Shown: positions 18,069 to 28,429, counted from the first letter of the stretch. The stretch is 64,000 nt of DNA from an uncultured Sulfitobacter sp. (GCA_913060815.1 CAJXSZ010000006.1:1-64000), one strand, 5' to 3'. A program made the numbers and translations. The notes: generated by a model from the sequence alone, not told the origin.

Positions 18069-19328
18069 ATGCTACGCCGCTTACACGCCGACCAACCCGA
18101 CAGCTTCGCCTTTACCCCCGCCAATCAGGCTTGGGCAGAGGCGCAGATCACAAAATATCCAGAGGGGCGTCAGGCCTCTGCGATCATCCCGCTTCTGTGG
18201 CGCGCCCAAGAGCAGGAGGGGTGGCTCTCGCGCCCCGCGATCGAGCATGTCTCGGAGATGTTGGGGCTGGCCTATATTCGCGGGCTCGAGGTGGCGACGT
18301 TCTACTTCATGTTTCAGCTGCAACCTGTTGGATCTGTGGCACATATTCAGGTTTGTGGCACCACGTCCTGCATGATCTGCGGCGCGGAAGACCTGATCGG
18401 GGTGTGCAAGGAAAAGATCGCCAAGAACCCGCATGAGATATCTGCAGACGGCAAGTTCTCGTGGGAAGAGGTCGAATGTCTTGGCGCGTGTTCCAACGCC
18501 CCGATGGCGCAGATCGGCAAGGACTATTACGAAGATCTCACGGCCGAGCGGTTTACCGCGATGCTGGAAGAGCTGGCGCGCGGTGAGGTGCCGACACCGG
18601 GGCCGCAAAACGGGCGCTATGCCTCTGAGCCCTTGAGCGGGCTGACCTCGCTCACCGACTATGACAGCGGCAAGACGCAGTATAACGCGAGCGCGCAGCT
18701 CGCCACAGATATCGGCGACACTGTTAAACGGATCGACGGGACTGAAGTACCTTTGCTGGCGCCGTGGCAGGGCAAGGCGGCCAATGCGGCCAAGAAGCCA
18801 GCCAAGGCTGCGCGCGATGACATGATGCCACCCAGCGGTCCTGACGGGGCGCAAGGGGGGCGTGCGAAAGGGGCCAAGGCTGCGGATCGCACGCGCGGTG
18901 CGGCATCAGACGGGGTCGCCGAGGCGACAGGCGAGGCACCTGAGACACAGGCAAAGGCCAAGCCCAAACGTGGCAGCGTCGCCCCGACGCCAAAGACAGA
19001 TGTGAAGGCGGAATCCGGTACTCCTGCGGCAACGCCGGGTAAAAAGCCACGCACAATGAAAGCGCCCCGCAAGGCGGGTGCGGATGATCTCAAACTGATC
19101 AAAGGGATCGGTCCTAAGCTCGAAGCTACTGTAAACTCTCTGGGATTTTTCCATTTTGACCAAATTGCAAAATGGGGGCAAGATGAGCTGGCTTGGGTCG
19201 ACCAGAACCTTGAGGGCTTCAAGGGACGCGCATCGCGGGACAACTGGGTGGAACAGGCGCAAAAGCTGGCGCGGGGAGAAGAGACTGAGTTCTCCGCAAA
19301 GGCAAGCAAAGACGGCCGTTACAACTGA
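18069..19328 (+). CDS. nuoE: NuoE with long C-terminal extension carrying an H3TH-like domain
   Basis: Residues 1 to about 170 are a standard 24-kDa complex I subunit binding the [2Fe-2S] cluster N1a, with ligands C96 and C101 (CGTTSC) and C137 and C141 (CLGAC). At 419 residues it is more than twice the size of E. coli NuoE (166). The added part is a low-complexity Ala/Lys/Pro linker (about 235-335) and a compact end domain starting [21 protein letters not shown] at residue 339. That end domain resembles the helix-hairpin-helix/H3TH module grouped in COG3743 and also seen at the end of alphaproteobacterial ribosomal protein L21. The next gene encodes a membrane protein with the same end domain. 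The role of the extension is unknown. Confidence 0.93.
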   Translation: MLRRLHADQPDSFAFTPANQAWAEAQITKYPEGRQASAIIPLLWRAQEQEGWLSRPAIEHVSEMLGLAYIRGLEVATFYFMFQLQPVGSVAHIQVCGTTSCMICGAEDLIGVCKEKIAKNPHEISADGKFSWEEVECLGACSNAPMAQIGKDYYEDLTAERFTAMLEELARGEVPTPGPQNGRYASEPLSGLTSLTDYDSGKTQYNASAQLATDIGDTVKRIDGTEVPLLAPWQGKAANAAKKPAKAARDDMMPPSGPDGAQGGRAKGAKAADRTRGAASDGVAEATGEAPETQAKAKPKRGSVAPTPKTDVKAESGTPAATPGKKPRTMKAPRKAGADDLKLIKGIGPKLEATVNSLGFFHFDQIAKWGQDELAWVDQNLEGFKGRASRDNWVEQAQKLARGEETEFSAKASKDGRYN

Positions 19329-19371
19329 TATCGCGCCGTCAACATAGTCCATCTGGGGGATAGATTAAGAA

Positions 19372-20322
19372 ATGTCGACGAATAACAACAATACGGAATG
19401 CATGATTACCTGTTGGGGTATTGCTGCTTTCGCGGGTGTGGTCGCGATGATCATGCTGTACATGGTCGCCGATTTCGGCGTGATACAGGCAATCTTTACA
19501 GGTGGTTTGATCGGTACGGTCTTGGGGCTTCTGCTGAGTCTGACTGTATGCAGAAGTCAAACGGCGGCGCATGATCTGGCTTCTGATGACAAGCCTGCTG
19601 CGCGCTATGCGGCCAAGGCGGCCGAAGAGAAGGCAGCGAATGCAACTGCTGTGCAGGCGAGCACAACCACTGCGGCGCAGGCGGGAACGACCGCTGCTAC
19701 TACTGGCGCCACTGTCGCTGCTGGTAATTCTGCAGCCGCTGGCGGCACTTCTGCTTCGGCTTCGCCGTCTGCGGCAACTTCAAGTGCGGACGCCTCAACA
19801 AGCAATCCTGCGCCGACAGCGGCACCTGCCACCCTTATGAGCAGCCCGGTCACCTCTGCGCCAGCGCAGGCCGCGCCTGCAACGGCAGCACCTGCAACGA
19901 CCATAGAGAAGGCCGCGCCCAAGGCCAAGTCTGCGCCCAAAGCTGCGGCACCCAAGGCGAAAGCAGCGCCGAAAGCTGCTGCGGCAACTAAGGCTAAAGC
20001 GGCACCAAAGGCGAAAGCTGTACCCAAGGCGGCTGCGGCATCTGATGCACGCCCTGCAACGCTGCTGGATGCGGCGCGCCCGGAGGGCAAGGATGATCTC
20101 AAGCTGATCAGCGGCGTGGGTCCCAAGCTCGAGCAGACGCTGAACGATCTGGGTGTCTACCACTTCGATCAGGTGGCCAAGTTCAAGAAGAAAGACATCG
20201 CATGGGTCGACGCGCGTTTGCGCTTCAAGGGCCGGATCGAACGCGATGACTGGATGTCTCAGGCCAAGATTTTGGCCAAGGGCGGGGAGACGGCGTTCTC
20301 CAAAGGTAAGAAGAAGACATAA
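19372..20322 (+). CDS. Membrane-anchored protein with Ala/Pro/Lys linker and H3TH-like domain
   Basis: A 316-residue protein of three parts. Residues 1-62 hold two membrane helices (about 13-32 and 36-58). Residues 65-235 are a low-complexity linker, first Ala/Thr/Ser then KAAPKAKAAPKAAA-type repeats. The C-terminal domain begins DDLKLISGVGPKLEQTLNDLG at residue 241 and ends with GRIERDDWMSQAKILAKG. The end domain is clearly related to the tail of NuoE 43 bases upstream, so one probably arose from the other. It lies inside the nuo operon. The function is unknown; the architecture would tether the H3TH-like domain at the membrane beside complex I. Confidence 0.85.
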   Translation: MSTNNNNTECMITCWGIAAFAGVVAMIMLYMVADFGVIQAIFTGGLIGTVLGLLLSLTVCRSQTAAHDLASDDKPAARYAAKAAEEKAANATAVQASTTTAAQAGTTAATTGATVAAGNSAAAGGTSASASPSAATSSADASTSNPAPTAAPATLMSSPVTSAPAQAAPATAAPATTIEKAAPKAKSAPKAAAPKAKAAPKAAAATKAKAAPKAKAVPKAAAASDARPATLLDAARPEGKDDLKLISGVGPKLEQTLNDLGVYHFDQVAKFKKKDIAWVDARLRFKGRIERDDWMSQAKILAKGGETAFSKGKKKT

Positions 20323-20337
20323 AGAGAGGCGCTGCGC

Positions 20338-20562
20338 GTGACGCAACAGGACGACAAACTGTCACGTGACGGGCGGCGCCTTGCTTTGGTAAGTGTTGGG
20401 GCGGCGTTTGCCTTTATGGGCATATCGGCGCTGGGGGTGATCTTTGGATTGCCCAACCATATAATGGGCCTGTTGGAGCTGGGCGTTGCTGCCGTGTTCC
20501 TGTGGGTTTTTATACAAGCATTCCGGATGTGGCGCGCGCGCCAGTCCGAAAGGGACGGATGA
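20338..20562 (+). CDS. Small two-helix membrane protein (DUF5337-like)
   Basis: A 74-residue protein with a charged N-terminus ([10 protein letters not shown]), two membrane helices (about 17-39 and 43-62) and a basic tail ending [12 protein letters not shown]. It begins at GTG 20338 with AGAGAGG upstream. Its position between nuoE and nuoF and its size match what I recall as the DUF5337 family of Rhodobacteraceae nuo operons; that family name is from memory. The function is unknown. Confidence 0.72.
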   Translation: MTQQDDKLSRDGRRLALVSVGAAFAFMGISALGVIFGLPNHIMGLLELGVAAVFLWVFIQAFRMWRARQSERDG

Positions 20563-20566
20563 GCAC

Positions 20567-21865
20567 ATGTTGCAGGACAAAGACCGCATTTTCACCAATA
20601 TCTATGGCATGCATGACCGCACCTTGAAGGGTGCGCAGGCACGCGGCCATTGGGATGGCACGGCGGCGATCATCAAAAAGGGCCGCGACTGGATCGTGGA
20701 CGAGATGAAGGCCAGCGGTCTGCGCGGGCGCGGTGGTGCGGGCTTCCCTACGGGCCTCAAGTGGTCGTTCATGCCCAAAGAAAGCGACGGGCGCCCCAGC
20801 TATCTGGTGGTGAATGCCGACGAATCCGAGCCGGGGACATGTAAGGATCGCGAGATCATGCGCCATGATCCGCACACGCTCATCGAGGGCTGCCTGATTG
20901 CGAGCTTCGCGATGAATGCGCATGCCTGCTACATCTACATCCGTGGCGAGTACATCCGTGAGAAAGAGGCGCTTCAGGCGGCCATCGACGAAGCCTATGA
21001 GGCGGGTCTCGTTGGTAAGAACGCGTGCAAGTCCGGCTGGGATTTCGACATCTACCTGCACCATGGGGCAGGGGCGTATATCTGCGGCGAGGAAACCGCG
21101 CTGCTCGAGAGTCTTGAGGGTAAGAAGGGCATGCCGCGCATGAAGCCGCCGTTCCCTGCGGGGGCGGGTCTGTATGGCTGTCCGACAACCGTGAACAACG
21201 TGGAATCGATTGCCGTGGTGCCGACGATTCTGCGCCGTGGCGGTGAGTGGTTTGCAGGCTTTGGCCGCCCCAACAACACAGGCACCAAGCTGTTCGCGAT
21301 ATCGGGCCATGTGAACAACCCCTGTGTGGTCGAAGAAGAGATGAGCATTTCATTCGAAGAACTAATCGAGAAGCATTGCGGCGGTATTCGAGGCGGTTGG
21401 GACAACCTTAAGGCCGTGATCCCGGGTGGCTCCTCCGTCCCGATGGTGCCAGGCAAGGCGATGCGCTCTGCCACGATGGATTTCGACTATCTGCGCAACG
21501 AACTGCAGTCGGGCCTCGGCACGGCGGCGGTGATCGTGATGGATCAGCAGACCGATGTGATCAAGGCGATCTGGCGCTTGGCGAAGTTCTACAAGCATGA
21601 GTCCTGTGGTCAGTGTACGCCCTGCCGCGAAGGCACAGGCTGGATGATGCGCGTGATGGACCGTCTGGTCAAAGGCGATGCGGAACCCGAAGAGATCGAC
21701 ATGTTGCTGGACGTGACCAAGCAGGTCGAGGGCCACACTATTTGCGCGCTCGGCGATGCGGCGGCTTGGCCGATCCAAGGTTTGATCCGTCACTTCCGTG
21801 GCGATATCGAAGACCGGATTGCCCACAAGCGCGGCGGCAGCGTGACGCCTGTTGCGGCGGAGTAG
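20567..21865 (+). CDS. nuoF: NADH-quinone oxidoreductase subunit F
   Basis: The 432-residue NADH-dehydrogenase subunit with FMN and cluster N3. The FMN/NADH site shows [13 protein letters not shown] near residue 62-74 and the glycine-rich [19 protein letters not shown]. The cluster ligands are in [12 protein letters not shown], with a fourth Cys in HTICALGD. I chose the ATG at 20567 from the family N-terminus; the frame is open upstream through the previous gene. It is four bases from the preceding stop. Confidence 0.95.
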   Translation: MLQDKDRIFTNIYGMHDRTLKGAQARGHWDGTAAIIKKGRDWIVDEMKASGLRGRGGAGFPTGLKWSFMPKESDGRPSYLVVNADESEPGTCKDREIMRHDPHTLIEGCLIASFAMNAHACYIYIRGEYIREKEALQAAIDEAYEAGLVGKNACKSGWDFDIYLHHGAGAYICGEETALLESLEGKKGMPRMKPPFPAGAGLYGCPTTVNNVESIAVVPTILRRGGEWFAGFGRPNNTGTKLFAISGHVNNPCVVEEEMSISFEELIEKHCGGIRGGWDNLKAVIPGGSSVPMVPGKAMRSATMDFDYLRNELQSGLGTAAVIVMDQQTDVIKAIWRLAKFYKHESCGQCTPCREGTGWMMRVMDRLVKGDAEPEEIDMLLDVTKQVEGHTICALGDAAAWPIQGLIRHFRGDIEDRIAHKRGGSVTPVAAE

Positions 21866-21868
21866 CAC

Positions 21869-22165
21869 GTGCTTCTGGAAGCGCTGAATTTTATCGCGGT
21901 CCCTTTGGTGATCGCGGTGATTCAATGCGTTCTGTTCTGGATCATTCTGGGCCGCGCAGGGCTGCCACGCTGGACTGCGTTTTTGCCTTTCGTGCAAATT
22001 GTCTCGCTGATCGGGATTTATGTCTCGGGCGGCTGGATGGGCCTTTATGAGTTGTTCTCGGGCATCCCTGCGGCGATTCCACTCTATCAGTTGCTGATGG
22101 TGCTGATCGGCTTTGTGCCGCTGTTCGTGCTGGCCTTCGCACGCTGGCCCTCGCAGGCGCGCTAA
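21869..22165 (+). CDS. Small membrane protein within nuo operon
   Basis: A 98-residue protein, almost entirely hydrophobic, with three likely membrane helices (about 6-27, 36-55 and 68-90). It begins at GTG 21869, three bases after the nuoF stop. I do not recognise a family. It is one of the unidentified frames between nuoF and nuoG; R. capsulatus is known to carry such unidentified frames in its nuo locus. Confidence 0.68.
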   Translation: MLLEALNFIAVPLVIAVIQCVLFWIILGRAGLPRWTAFLPFVQIVSLIGIYVSGGWMGLYELFSGIPAAIPLYQLLMVLIGFVPLFVLAFARWPSQAR

Positions 22166-22169
22166 GCTG

Positions 22170-22487
22170 ATGCGCAAGTGGCTTCCCCGTCGCAGCAAAG
22201 ACGAGCGTCAGGAAGACATCGCGTTTGGCCTGTCGGATGTGGCGATTGCCTTTTGCCTTCTGAGCGCCGGACTGATCGGGATCGTGGCGGGAACCTACTT
22301 TGACGAAGGCGCTGTTTTCGGGATAGGCGCATTGGTCGTATGCATCGGAGCCTATGCTGTGGGCCAAAGTCTGGTGGGACTTCTGGTCGACATGACACTC
22401 GGAATGGGCGGGCTTGGGGTGCTCCTTATTGTCCTGATATTGGTGTTCTTTGTTGCGCAGGGCTATGATCTGTTGATGGCGCCCTGA
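22170..22487 (+). CDS. Small membrane protein within nuo operon
   Basis: A 105-residue protein. A basic N-terminus (MRKWLPRRSKDERQED) is followed by three hydrophobic stretches (about 19-41, 48-67 and 76-100), giving a positive-inside topology with a cytoplasmic N-terminus. The ATG at 22170 lies four bases after the previous stop; an upstream in-frame extension is unconserved shadow sequence. The family is not recognised and the function unknown. Confidence 0.68.
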   Translation: MRKWLPRRSKDERQEDIAFGLSDVAIAFCLLSAGLIGIVAGTYFDEGAVFGIGALVVCIGAYAVGQSLVGLLVDMTLGMGGLGVLLIVLILVFFVAQGYDLLMAP

Positions 22488-22563
22488 GGGGCCTGCGCCC
22501 TGCGATTAAGAAGCGCTGGCCCTAGGCGTTGAATTGCGCAATAACGGGGCAAGTAAAAACAAA

Positions 22564-22581
22564 CCGCACAGATATGTGTGG
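22564..22581 (+). promoter_or_regulatory. Hairpin abutting the ribosome-binding site of a lipoprotein gene
   Basis: CCGCACA-GATA-TGTGTGG forms a 7-base stem (one G-U pair in RNA) whose last base is the first G of the GAGGAG Shine-Dalgarno at 22581-22586, seven bases before the ATG at 22593. The structure could modulate ribosome access. Small hairpins arise by chance, so confidence is modest. Confidence 0.4.
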
Positions 22582-22592
22582 AGGAGACGGTG

Positions 22593-22925
22593 ATGAAGAT
22601 CTGGATCGGTACAGCGCTTTGCGCGGGTTTGCTTGCGGGCTGCTCCTCATCCGAGGATCGTATTCTGTTTGACGGTCAGTTCTACAGGACCAACGTGCGC
22701 AAGGTCGAGCGGCAGTTGGATGTGTTTACTGTCACGGTCAAGCCTGTATCCAAGTCATTGCTTGGTGCGCGGCAGGCGGGATCACATGCTGCTATCGAAT
22801 ACTGTATCAACCAGTTCGGCGCGTCTGACATCATTTGGGCTGCGGGCCCTGATGTGCCGCAAGAGCAGCTTAGTATCGAGAAAGACGTAATGACCTTGCA
22901 GGGCCAATGCCCCAATGCAAGATAG
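22593..22925 (+). CDS. Small lipoprotein within nuo operon
   Basis: A 110-residue predicted lipoprotein. MKIWIGTALCAGLLAGCSSS contains a lipobox (LAGC), so C17 would be lipidated and the mature protein held at a membrane facing the periplasm. GGAGGAG precedes the ATG. The mature part contains ILFDGQFYRTNVRKV and ends in LQGQCPNAR; two further Cys (in EYCINQF and GQC) could form a disulfide. It may be distantly related to the lipoprotein at 25457 (shared LDG/FDG...NV start and Cys pair). The function is unknown. Confidence 0.75.
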   Translation: MKIWIGTALCAGLLAGCSSSEDRILFDGQFYRTNVRKVERQLDVFTVTVKPVSKSLLGARQAGSHAAIEYCINQFGASDIIWAAGPDVPQEQLSIEKDVMTLQGQCPNAR

Positions 22926-23038
22926 ACGCGATTATCGCCGTGTTTCCTAGCCAGAAGCGCGGTGATATTGCATAACATAGGGACAAAACCACAGATGCAC
23001 CAAGGGGCAAGACCCTGTCGGCATATGAGGAAAGCAGA

Positions 23039-23440
23039 ATGCGCCACTTTATCGTACCTATTGTAATTGTAACCCTGACTGCGGGATCGCTTGCGGCGAA
23101 ACAGCCCATTCGCAATGTGGCCGCGATCGACAATGCGGTGTTTGACGTTGCCGTTGCAGACCGCATTCGCAAGAAGTGTCCGGACATTGCGCCGCGCATC
23201 GTAAAAGCACTGTCGCTCTATCGGGCCACACGGGCCAAGGCCAAGGCGATGGGGTACACGGACGAAGAGATAAAAGCCTACGGCGATTCCGACGCAGAGA
23301 AGTCGCGGATGCGTGCCAAAGGCGAAGCATATTTGAAGGCGCAGGGGGTTGTCGACGGCGACCCGCAAAGCTATTGCGCGGTAGGGCGCAAAGAGATCCA
23401 AAAGGCGAGCCGCATCGGCTCATTGCTGAGAGAAAAGTGA
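23039..23440 (+). CDS. Secreted small protein within nuo operon (DUF5333-like)
   Basis: A 133-residue protein with a signal peptide (hydrophobic core [13 protein letters not shown], likely cleavage after SLAA). The mature part is helical and charged: [30 protein letters not shown], described here as one basic helix pair, then [12 protein letters not shown]. It contains two Cys (near residues 47 and 119) that may pair in the periplasm. Size and context match what I recall as the DUF5333 family of Rhodobacterales; that name is from memory. It ends four bases before nuoG. Confidence 0.72.
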   Translation: MRHFIVPIVIVTLTAGSLAAKQPIRNVAAIDNAVFDVAVADRIRKKCPDIAPRIVKALSLYRATRAKAKAMGYTDEEIKAYGDSDAEKSRMRAKGEAYLKAQGVVDGDPQSYCAVGRKEIQKASRIGSLLREK

Positions 23441-23444
23441 CATC

Positions 23445-25460
23445 ATGAGCGACATTCGCAAGATCATCATTGACGGTAAAGAAGTTGAAGCCGAGGGGGC
23501 GATGACGCTCATTCAGGCTTGTGAGCAGGCGGGCGTGGAAGTGCCGCGCTTTTGCTATCACGAGCGGCTGACGATTGCAGGCAACTGTCGGATGTGTCTG
23601 GTGGAAGTTGTGGGCGGTCCGCCCAAGCCTGCCGCCTCTTGCGCGATGCAGGTGCGCGATCTGCGTCCTGGTCCCGAGGGGCAGCCGCCTGTCGTGAAAA
23701 CCAACTCGCCCATGGTCAAGAAGGCCCGCGAGGGTGTGATGGAATTCCTGCTGATCAACCATCCGCTTGATTGCCCGATCTGCGATCAGGGCGGCGAGTG
23801 TGACTTGCAGGATCAGGCGATGGCTTATGGCGTCGACTTTTCCCGCTACCGCGAGCCTAAGCGCGCGACCGAGGATCTTGATCTGGGCCCACTGGTCGAG
23901 ACGCATATGACGCGCTGCATTTCCTGCACGCGCTGTGTGCGCTTCACGACCGAGGTGGCGGGCATCACGCAGATGGGCCAGACGGGCCGTGGCGAGGATG
24001 CCGAGATCACTGCCTATCTGGGCGAGACGCTCGACAGCAACATGCAGGGCAACATCATTGATCTTTGTCCCGTAGGTGCGCTTGTCTCAAAACCATATGC
24101 GTTTACGGCGCGGCCTTGGGAGTTGAGCAAGACCGAGAGCATTGATGTGATGGACGCGCTGGGATCGAATATCCGCGTGGACACCAAAGGGCGCGAAGTG
24201 ATGCGCTTTCTGCCACTCAACCACGATGGCGTGAACGAGGAATGGATTTCCGACAAGACGCGTTTCGTCTGGGACGGTCTGCGCAAGCAGCGTTTGGACA
24301 CGCCGTATATCCGTGAGAACGGCAAGTTGCGGAAAGCGGAGTGGCCCGAGGCGCTCGCGGCGGCTGCGGCTGCGATGAAAGGCAAAAAGCTTGGCGGCCT
24401 GGTCGGCGATCTGGCCTCAGTCGAGGCGGCGTTTGCGCTCAAGCAGATGATTGAGGGGCAGGGTGGTACGGTTGAATGCCGCACCGATGGCGCCAAACTG
24501 CCTGCGGGCAACCGCTCTGGCTACGTCGGCACGGCAGCGATTGAGGACATTGATACAGCGGATAAAATCCTGCTGGTTGGCACCAATACTGCGGTCGAGG
24601 CGCCTGTACTTAACGCACGCATCCGCAAGGCGTGGACCAAAGGCTGTGACATCACCGTTGTCGGCGAAGCTGTCGATCTCACCTATGAGTATGAGCATAT
24701 GGGGACGGACCGTGCCGCATTGGCGCATGTGCTAGATCTCGATATGTCTGAGATGGCCGAGAAGAATTGCATTGTCATCGTAGGGCAGGGCGCGCTCGCC
24801 GCGGATGACGGCGCGGCAGTTCTGGGCACGGTTCAGGCGATTGCCGAGAAATCGGGCGCCAAGATGCTGGTCCTGCACACGGCGGCCGGCCGCGTGGGGG
24901 CCATGGACATCGAGGCGGTCAGCGATGGCGGCATCGCGGATGTGTTGGGCGCGGAGGTGATCTACAACCTCGGGGCCGATGAGGGCGACATTCCGAGCGG
25001 CCCGTTCGTGATCTATCAGGGATCGCATGGTGATCGTGGGGCGCACCGCGCCGATATTATCCTGCCCGCAGCGGCCTATACCGAAGAGGGCGGCTTGTTC
25101 GTGAATACCGAAGGGCGGCCACAGCTGGCGCAGCGCGCGAGCTTCGCACCCGGTCAGGCAAAGGAAAACTGGGCCATTCTGCGCGCTTTGAGCGCAGAGC
25201 TGGGCGCGGCACTGCCGTTTGATTCGCTGGCGGCGCTGCGCACGGCGTTGGTAAAGGAATATCCGCATCTGGGCCGTGTGGACGAGGTGGCCGAGAATAC
25301 GTGGGTCGCCGAGCCTGTGGGCAAGATGGGCGACGGGGCGATCAACTATGCGATCTCGGACTTCTACCTGACCAACCCCATCGCACGCGCCTCAAGCCTG
25401 ATGGCGGAGCTGTCGGCCAATGCGAAAGCACGCCGTACGGAGGCGTTGGCGGCCGAGTGA
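23445..25460 (+). CDS. nuoG: NADH-quinone oxidoreductase subunit G
   Basis: The 671-residue 75-kDa subunit, holding most of the peripheral-arm iron-sulfur clusters. The N-terminal [2Fe-2S] (N1b) ligands are in [17 protein letters not shown]. The His-ligated cluster N5 is in [16 protein letters not shown], and N4 in [10 protein letters not shown] plus DLCPVGAL. The rest is a molybdopterin-oxidoreductase-like domain without cofactor. The ATG at 23445 is clear. The stop overlaps the GTG of the next gene. Confidence 0.95.
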   Translation: MSDIRKIIIDGKEVEAEGAMTLIQACEQAGVEVPRFCYHERLTIAGNCRMCLVEVVGGPPKPAASCAMQVRDLRPGPEGQPPVVKTNSPMVKKAREGVMEFLLINHPLDCPICDQGGECDLQDQAMAYGVDFSRYREPKRATEDLDLGPLVETHMTRCISCTRCVRFTTEVAGITQMGQTGRGEDAEITAYLGETLDSNMQGNIIDLCPVGALVSKPYAFTARPWELSKTESIDVMDALGSNIRVDTKGREVMRFLPLNHDGVNEEWISDKTRFVWDGLRKQRLDTPYIRENGKLRKAEWPEALAAAAAAMKGKKLGGLVGDLASVEAAFALKQMIEGQGGTVECRTDGAKLPAGNRSGYVGTAAIEDIDTADKILLVGTNTAVEAPVLNARIRKAWTKGCDITVVGEAVDLTYEYEHMGTDRAALAHVLDLDMSEMAEKNCIVIVGQGALAADDGAAVLGTVQAIAEKSGAKMLVLHTAAGRVGAMDIEAVSDGGIADVLGAEVIYNLGADEGDIPSGPFVIYQGSHGDRGAHRADIILPAAAYTEEGGLFVNTEGRPQLAQRASFAPGQAKENWAILRALSAELGAALPFDSLAALRTALVKEYPHLGRVDEVAENTWVAEPVGKMGDGAINYAISDFYLTNPIARASSLMAELSANAKARRTEALAAE

Positions 25461-25840
25461 AATACGCAGGCTGGATAGCGGTTCTGGCGCTGGCCGCCTG
25501 CACTCCCGCGAGCCCAACAGCAGAGGATTTCATCCCGGACTACAAAGGGGTGGAAACCGTGCTGTTGGACGGCGATCTGGTGCAGTTTAATGTTGCTATG
25601 ACGAAGGCTCAGACGCCAGATAATGTCGCGGCGTACGCCGAGTGTGCGGCTGCGCAATATGCATTAATCCGTGGTTACGGTTTTGCAAGGCATGTACGCA
25701 CAAATGTGGCAATTGAGGGTGGCATTTGGCGTGCTGATGCTGTTTACACAATCTCGCCGAGCCTGCCTTCAGGCTTAAAGACTATTGATGCCGAGGTGGT
25801 GACGCTAAACTGCCGCGAGCAAGGCATACCTACGGTGTGA
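25457..25840 (+). CDS. Small lipoprotein within nuo operon
   Basis: A 127-residue predicted lipoprotein starting at GTG 25457, which overlaps the nuoG stop (GTGA). The signal [15 protein letters not shown] carries a lipobox (LAAC) with C15 as lipidation site. The mature part has the motif [17 protein letters not shown] and two further Cys pairs in the positions AECAAAQY and TLNCREQG. It ends seven bases before nuoH. It may be a distant paralogue of the lipoprotein at 22593. The function is unknown; an assembly or stability factor for complex I is one possibility from context. Confidence 0.78.
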   Translation: MKYAGWIAVLALAACTPASPTAEDFIPDYKGVETVLLDGDLVQFNVAMTKAQTPDNVAAYAECAAAQYALIRGYGFARHVRTNVAIEGGIWRADAVYTISPSLPSGLKTIDAEVVTLNCREQGIPTV

Positions 25841-25846
25841 GGACCT

Positions 25847-26887
25847 ATGGCTGACTTCTTTTTCAACACAACGGCGGGCATGATTCTGCTCATTATCGGG
25901 CAGATTTTTCTTGTTGTGATTCCCTTGTTGGTCGCACTCGCGTTCCTGATGTATCTGGACCGCAAGATCTGGGCGAGCGTGCAGCTGCGCCGTGGCCCGA
26001 ACGTGGTTGGCGTTTACGGGTTGCTGCAATCCTTCGCGGATTTCGGCAAATACATCGTCAAAGAGATCGTAGTGCCTGCGGGCGCGGACCGTCCTGTGTT
26101 TTTCATGGCGCCGATGGTCACGCTGGTGATGTCTCTGGTGGCGTGGGCAGTGATTCCGTTCAACGACGGTTGGGTGCTCAGCGATATCAACGTTGCCATC
26201 CTCTTCGTCTTTGCCGTCTCATCGCTGGAAGTCTACGGTGTGATCATGGGCGGTTGGGCTTCGAACTCGAAGTACCCTTTTCTCGGCTCCCTGCGCTCTG
26301 CCGCGCAGATGATCTCTTACGAAGTTTCGATTGGTTTGATCATCATCGGGGTGATCATCTCCACAGGCTCAATGAACTTTAGCGGGATCGTGGCTGCGCA
26401 GGATGGCAATTATGGCCTGCTCCACTGGTACTGGTTGCCGCATTTCCCGATGCTGATCCTGTTCTTTATCTCGGCACTGGCCGAGACGAACCGCCCGCCG
26501 TTTGACCTGCCCGAAGCGGAATCAGAATTGGTTGCGGGTTATCAGGTCGAGTATTCCTCCACGCCGTTCCTGCTCTTTATGATCGGTGAGCTGGTGGCCG
26601 TGGTGCTGATGTGCGCACTGATCTCGCTGATGTTCTTTGGCGGATGGTTGTCACCGATCCCAGGTTTGCCCGATGGTATCTTCTGGATGATCGCCAAAAT
26701 GGGTCTGGTTTTCTTCTTCTTCTCGCTGATCAAAGCGATCACACCACGCTACCGCTATGACCAGTTGATGCGTCTGGGTTGGAAAGTATTCCTGCCGTTC
26801 TCGCTCTTCTGGGTGGTGTTTGTGGCCTTTGCGGCGAAATTCGAATGGTTCTGGGGCATCTATGCCCGCTACACGGTTGGAGGCTGA
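25847..26887 (+). CDS. nuoH: NADH-quinone oxidoreductase subunit H
   Basis: A 346-residue membrane subunit with about eight helices, located at the junction of the two arms of complex I. Conserved loops are [21 protein letters not shown] after helix 1 and [20 protein letters not shown], described as the quinone-channel acidic loop, then [11 protein letters not shown]. It is one base from nuoI. Confidence 0.95.
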   Translation: MADFFFNTTAGMILLIIGQIFLVVIPLLVALAFLMYLDRKIWASVQLRRGPNVVGVYGLLQSFADFGKYIVKEIVVPAGADRPVFFMAPMVTLVMSLVAWAVIPFNDGWVLSDINVAILFVFAVSSLEVYGVIMGGWASNSKYPFLGSLRSAAQMISYEVSIGLIIIGVIISTGSMNFSGIVAAQDGNYGLLHWYWLPHFPMLILFFISALAETNRPPFDLPEAESELVAGYQVEYSSTPFLLFMIGELVAVVLMCALISLMFFGGWLSPIPGLPDGIFWMIAKMGLVFFFFSLIKAITPRYRYDQLMRLGWKVFLPFSLFWVVFVAFAAKFEWFWGIYARYTVGG

Positions 26888-26888
26888 T

Positions 26889-27383
26889 ATGGCTGCTACT
26901 GACTATACCCGCCACGCGAAATACTTCCTTTTGCAGGATTTCTTTCAGGGCATGAAGCTTGGCATCAAGTATATGTTCAAGCCGAAGGCGACGCTAAACT
27001 ACCCGCATGAGAAGGGTCCGTTGTCCCCTCGTTTTCGCGGCGAGCATGCGCTGCGCCGGTATGCCAACGGTGAAGAGCGCTGCATCGCGTGCAAGCTGTG
27101 TGAGGCCGTATGTCCTGCGCAGGCGATCACCATTGATGCGGAGCCGCGTGAAGACGGTTCGCGCCGCACGACGCGCTATGATATCGACATGACCAAGTGC
27201 ATCTATTGCGGCTTCTGTCAGGAAGCCTGTCCGGTGGATGCCATCGTTGAGGGACCGAATTTCGAGTTCTCCACCGAGACGCGCGAAGAGCTATACTACG
27301 ACAAGTCCAAGCTCTTGGAGAACGGTGACCGCTGGGAAGCCGAGATCGCACGTAACCTTGAGATGGATGCGCCCTACCGATGA
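26889..27383 (+). CDS. nuoI: NADH-quinone oxidoreductase subunit I
   Basis: A 164-residue ferredoxin-type subunit with clusters N6a and N6b. The two ligand sets are [12 protein letters not shown] and [12 protein letters not shown], separated by about 30 residues, as is usual. The ATG at 26889 has GGAGG upstream and follows the nuoH stop directly. It overlaps the next gene by four bases. Confidence 0.96.
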   Translation: MAATDYTRHAKYFLLQDFFQGMKLGIKYMFKPKATLNYPHEKGPLSPRFRGEHALRRYANGEERCIACKLCEAVCPAQAITIDAEPREDGSRRTTRYDIDMTKCIYCGFCQEACPVDAIVEGPNFEFSTETREELYYDKSKLLENGDRWEAEIARNLEMDAPYR

Positions 27384-27796
27384 CCGACAAGAGCCCATGG
27401 GAAGAAATGATGCGTCAAGCGCAGGAGATGGCGAAGTCCTTTCCTGGGGCGGATGCGTTCACGCCCGAGGGTTTTGAGAAGATGATGGGGACAATGCCGA
27501 AGGACATGATGGAGACGTTCTTTGGCAAGACCCATAACAAGGACGGGCTGGACGCCAAAACGCGGCTGTTGCTGACGTTGGCGGGGCTGACCATGCAGGG
27601 CGCGCAGAGCGATGTGGTGATACGCCAGACAGTCCGCCATGCGCATGAGGCGGGCGCAAAGCCGCAAGAGATTATCGAGACAATTGGCCAAATGGCTTTG
27701 TTTGCAGGGCTTCCAGCCGTGCAGCGCGCCACGCAGATTGCCCAGCCTGTGCTGGACGAGATGACGAAAGCTGACAGAGAAGAGGGTGACGCATGA
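27380..27796 (+). CDS. Carboxymuconolactone decarboxylase/AhpD-like protein within nuo operon
   Basis: A 138-residue all-helical protein. The segment [20 protein letters not shown] followed by [20 protein letters not shown] is the signature of the CMD (carboxymuconolactone decarboxylase) family. It has no cysteine at all, so the CxxC redox site of AhpD-type members is missing. The gene overlaps nuoI and nuoJ by four bases each (ATGA), so it is embedded in the operon. The role is unknown; a non-redox structural or assembly role is possible. Confidence 0.82.
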   Translation: MTDKSPWEEMMRQAQEMAKSFPGADAFTPEGFEKMMGTMPKDMMETFFGKTHNKDGLDAKTRLLLTLAGLTMQGAQSDVVIRQTVRHAHEAGAKPQEIIETIGQMALFAGLPAVQRATQIAQPVLDEMTKADREEGDA

Positions 27797-28395
27797 GCGT
27801 TTTTGCATTTTACTTGTTTGCGGTCTGCGTGATTGCAGGCGGGCTGTTCACGGTGATCAGCCGTAACCCTGTACACTCGGTGTTGTGGTTGATCCTGTCC
27901 TTCCTTTCGGCAGCGGGGTTGTTCGTGCTGCTGGGAGCCGAGTTCGTGGCGATGCTGTTGATCATCGTCTACGTAGGCGCGGTGGCCGTATTGTTCTTGT
28001 TCGTTGTTATGATGCTGGACATTGATTTCGCCGAACTGAAGGCGGAGATGGCCAAATACATGCCGCTGGCGCTTCTCATCGGGGTGATCATTCTGATGCA
28101 ATTCGTCATGGCCTTTGGCGCATGGAACGCGAGTGCGGCGGCGGAGGGTCTCCGCGCGCAGGTCACGGACCCGCAAGTTTTCAACACGGATGCGCTGGGG
28201 TTGATCCTCTATGACGAGTATTTCCTGTTGTTCCAGCTGTCAGGTCTGATCCTGCTGGTTGCGATGGTCGGTGCGATTGTGCTGACGCTGCGCCACCGCG
28301 GTGATGTGAAACGTCAGGATGTCGTGAGCCAGATGATGCGTGATCCGGCCAAGGCGATGAAAATACATGATGTGAAACCGGGGCAGGGACTTTAG
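27793..28395 (+). CDS. nuoJ: NADH-quinone oxidoreductase subunit J
   Basis: A 200-residue membrane subunit with five helices. The family signature [19 protein letters not shown] and the third-helix segment [20 protein letters not shown] are clear. It has a polar C-terminal tail (HDVKPGQGL). The start overlaps the preceding CMD-like gene. A 178-base gap to nuoK holds a short peptide gene. Confidence 0.95.
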   Translation: MSVFAFYLFAVCVIAGGLFTVISRNPVHSVLWLILSFLSAAGLFVLLGAEFVAMLLIIVYVGAVAVLFLFVVMMLDIDFAELKAEMAKYMPLALLIGVIILMQFVMAFGAWNASAAAEGLRAQVTDPQVFNTDALGLILYDEYFLLFQLSGLILLVAMVGAIVLTLRHRGDVKRQDVVSQMMRDPAKAMKIHDVKPGQGL

Positions 28396-28429
28396 GTCAA
28401 ATCTGCTTTGAAAATAAGGGAAGCTTTGG

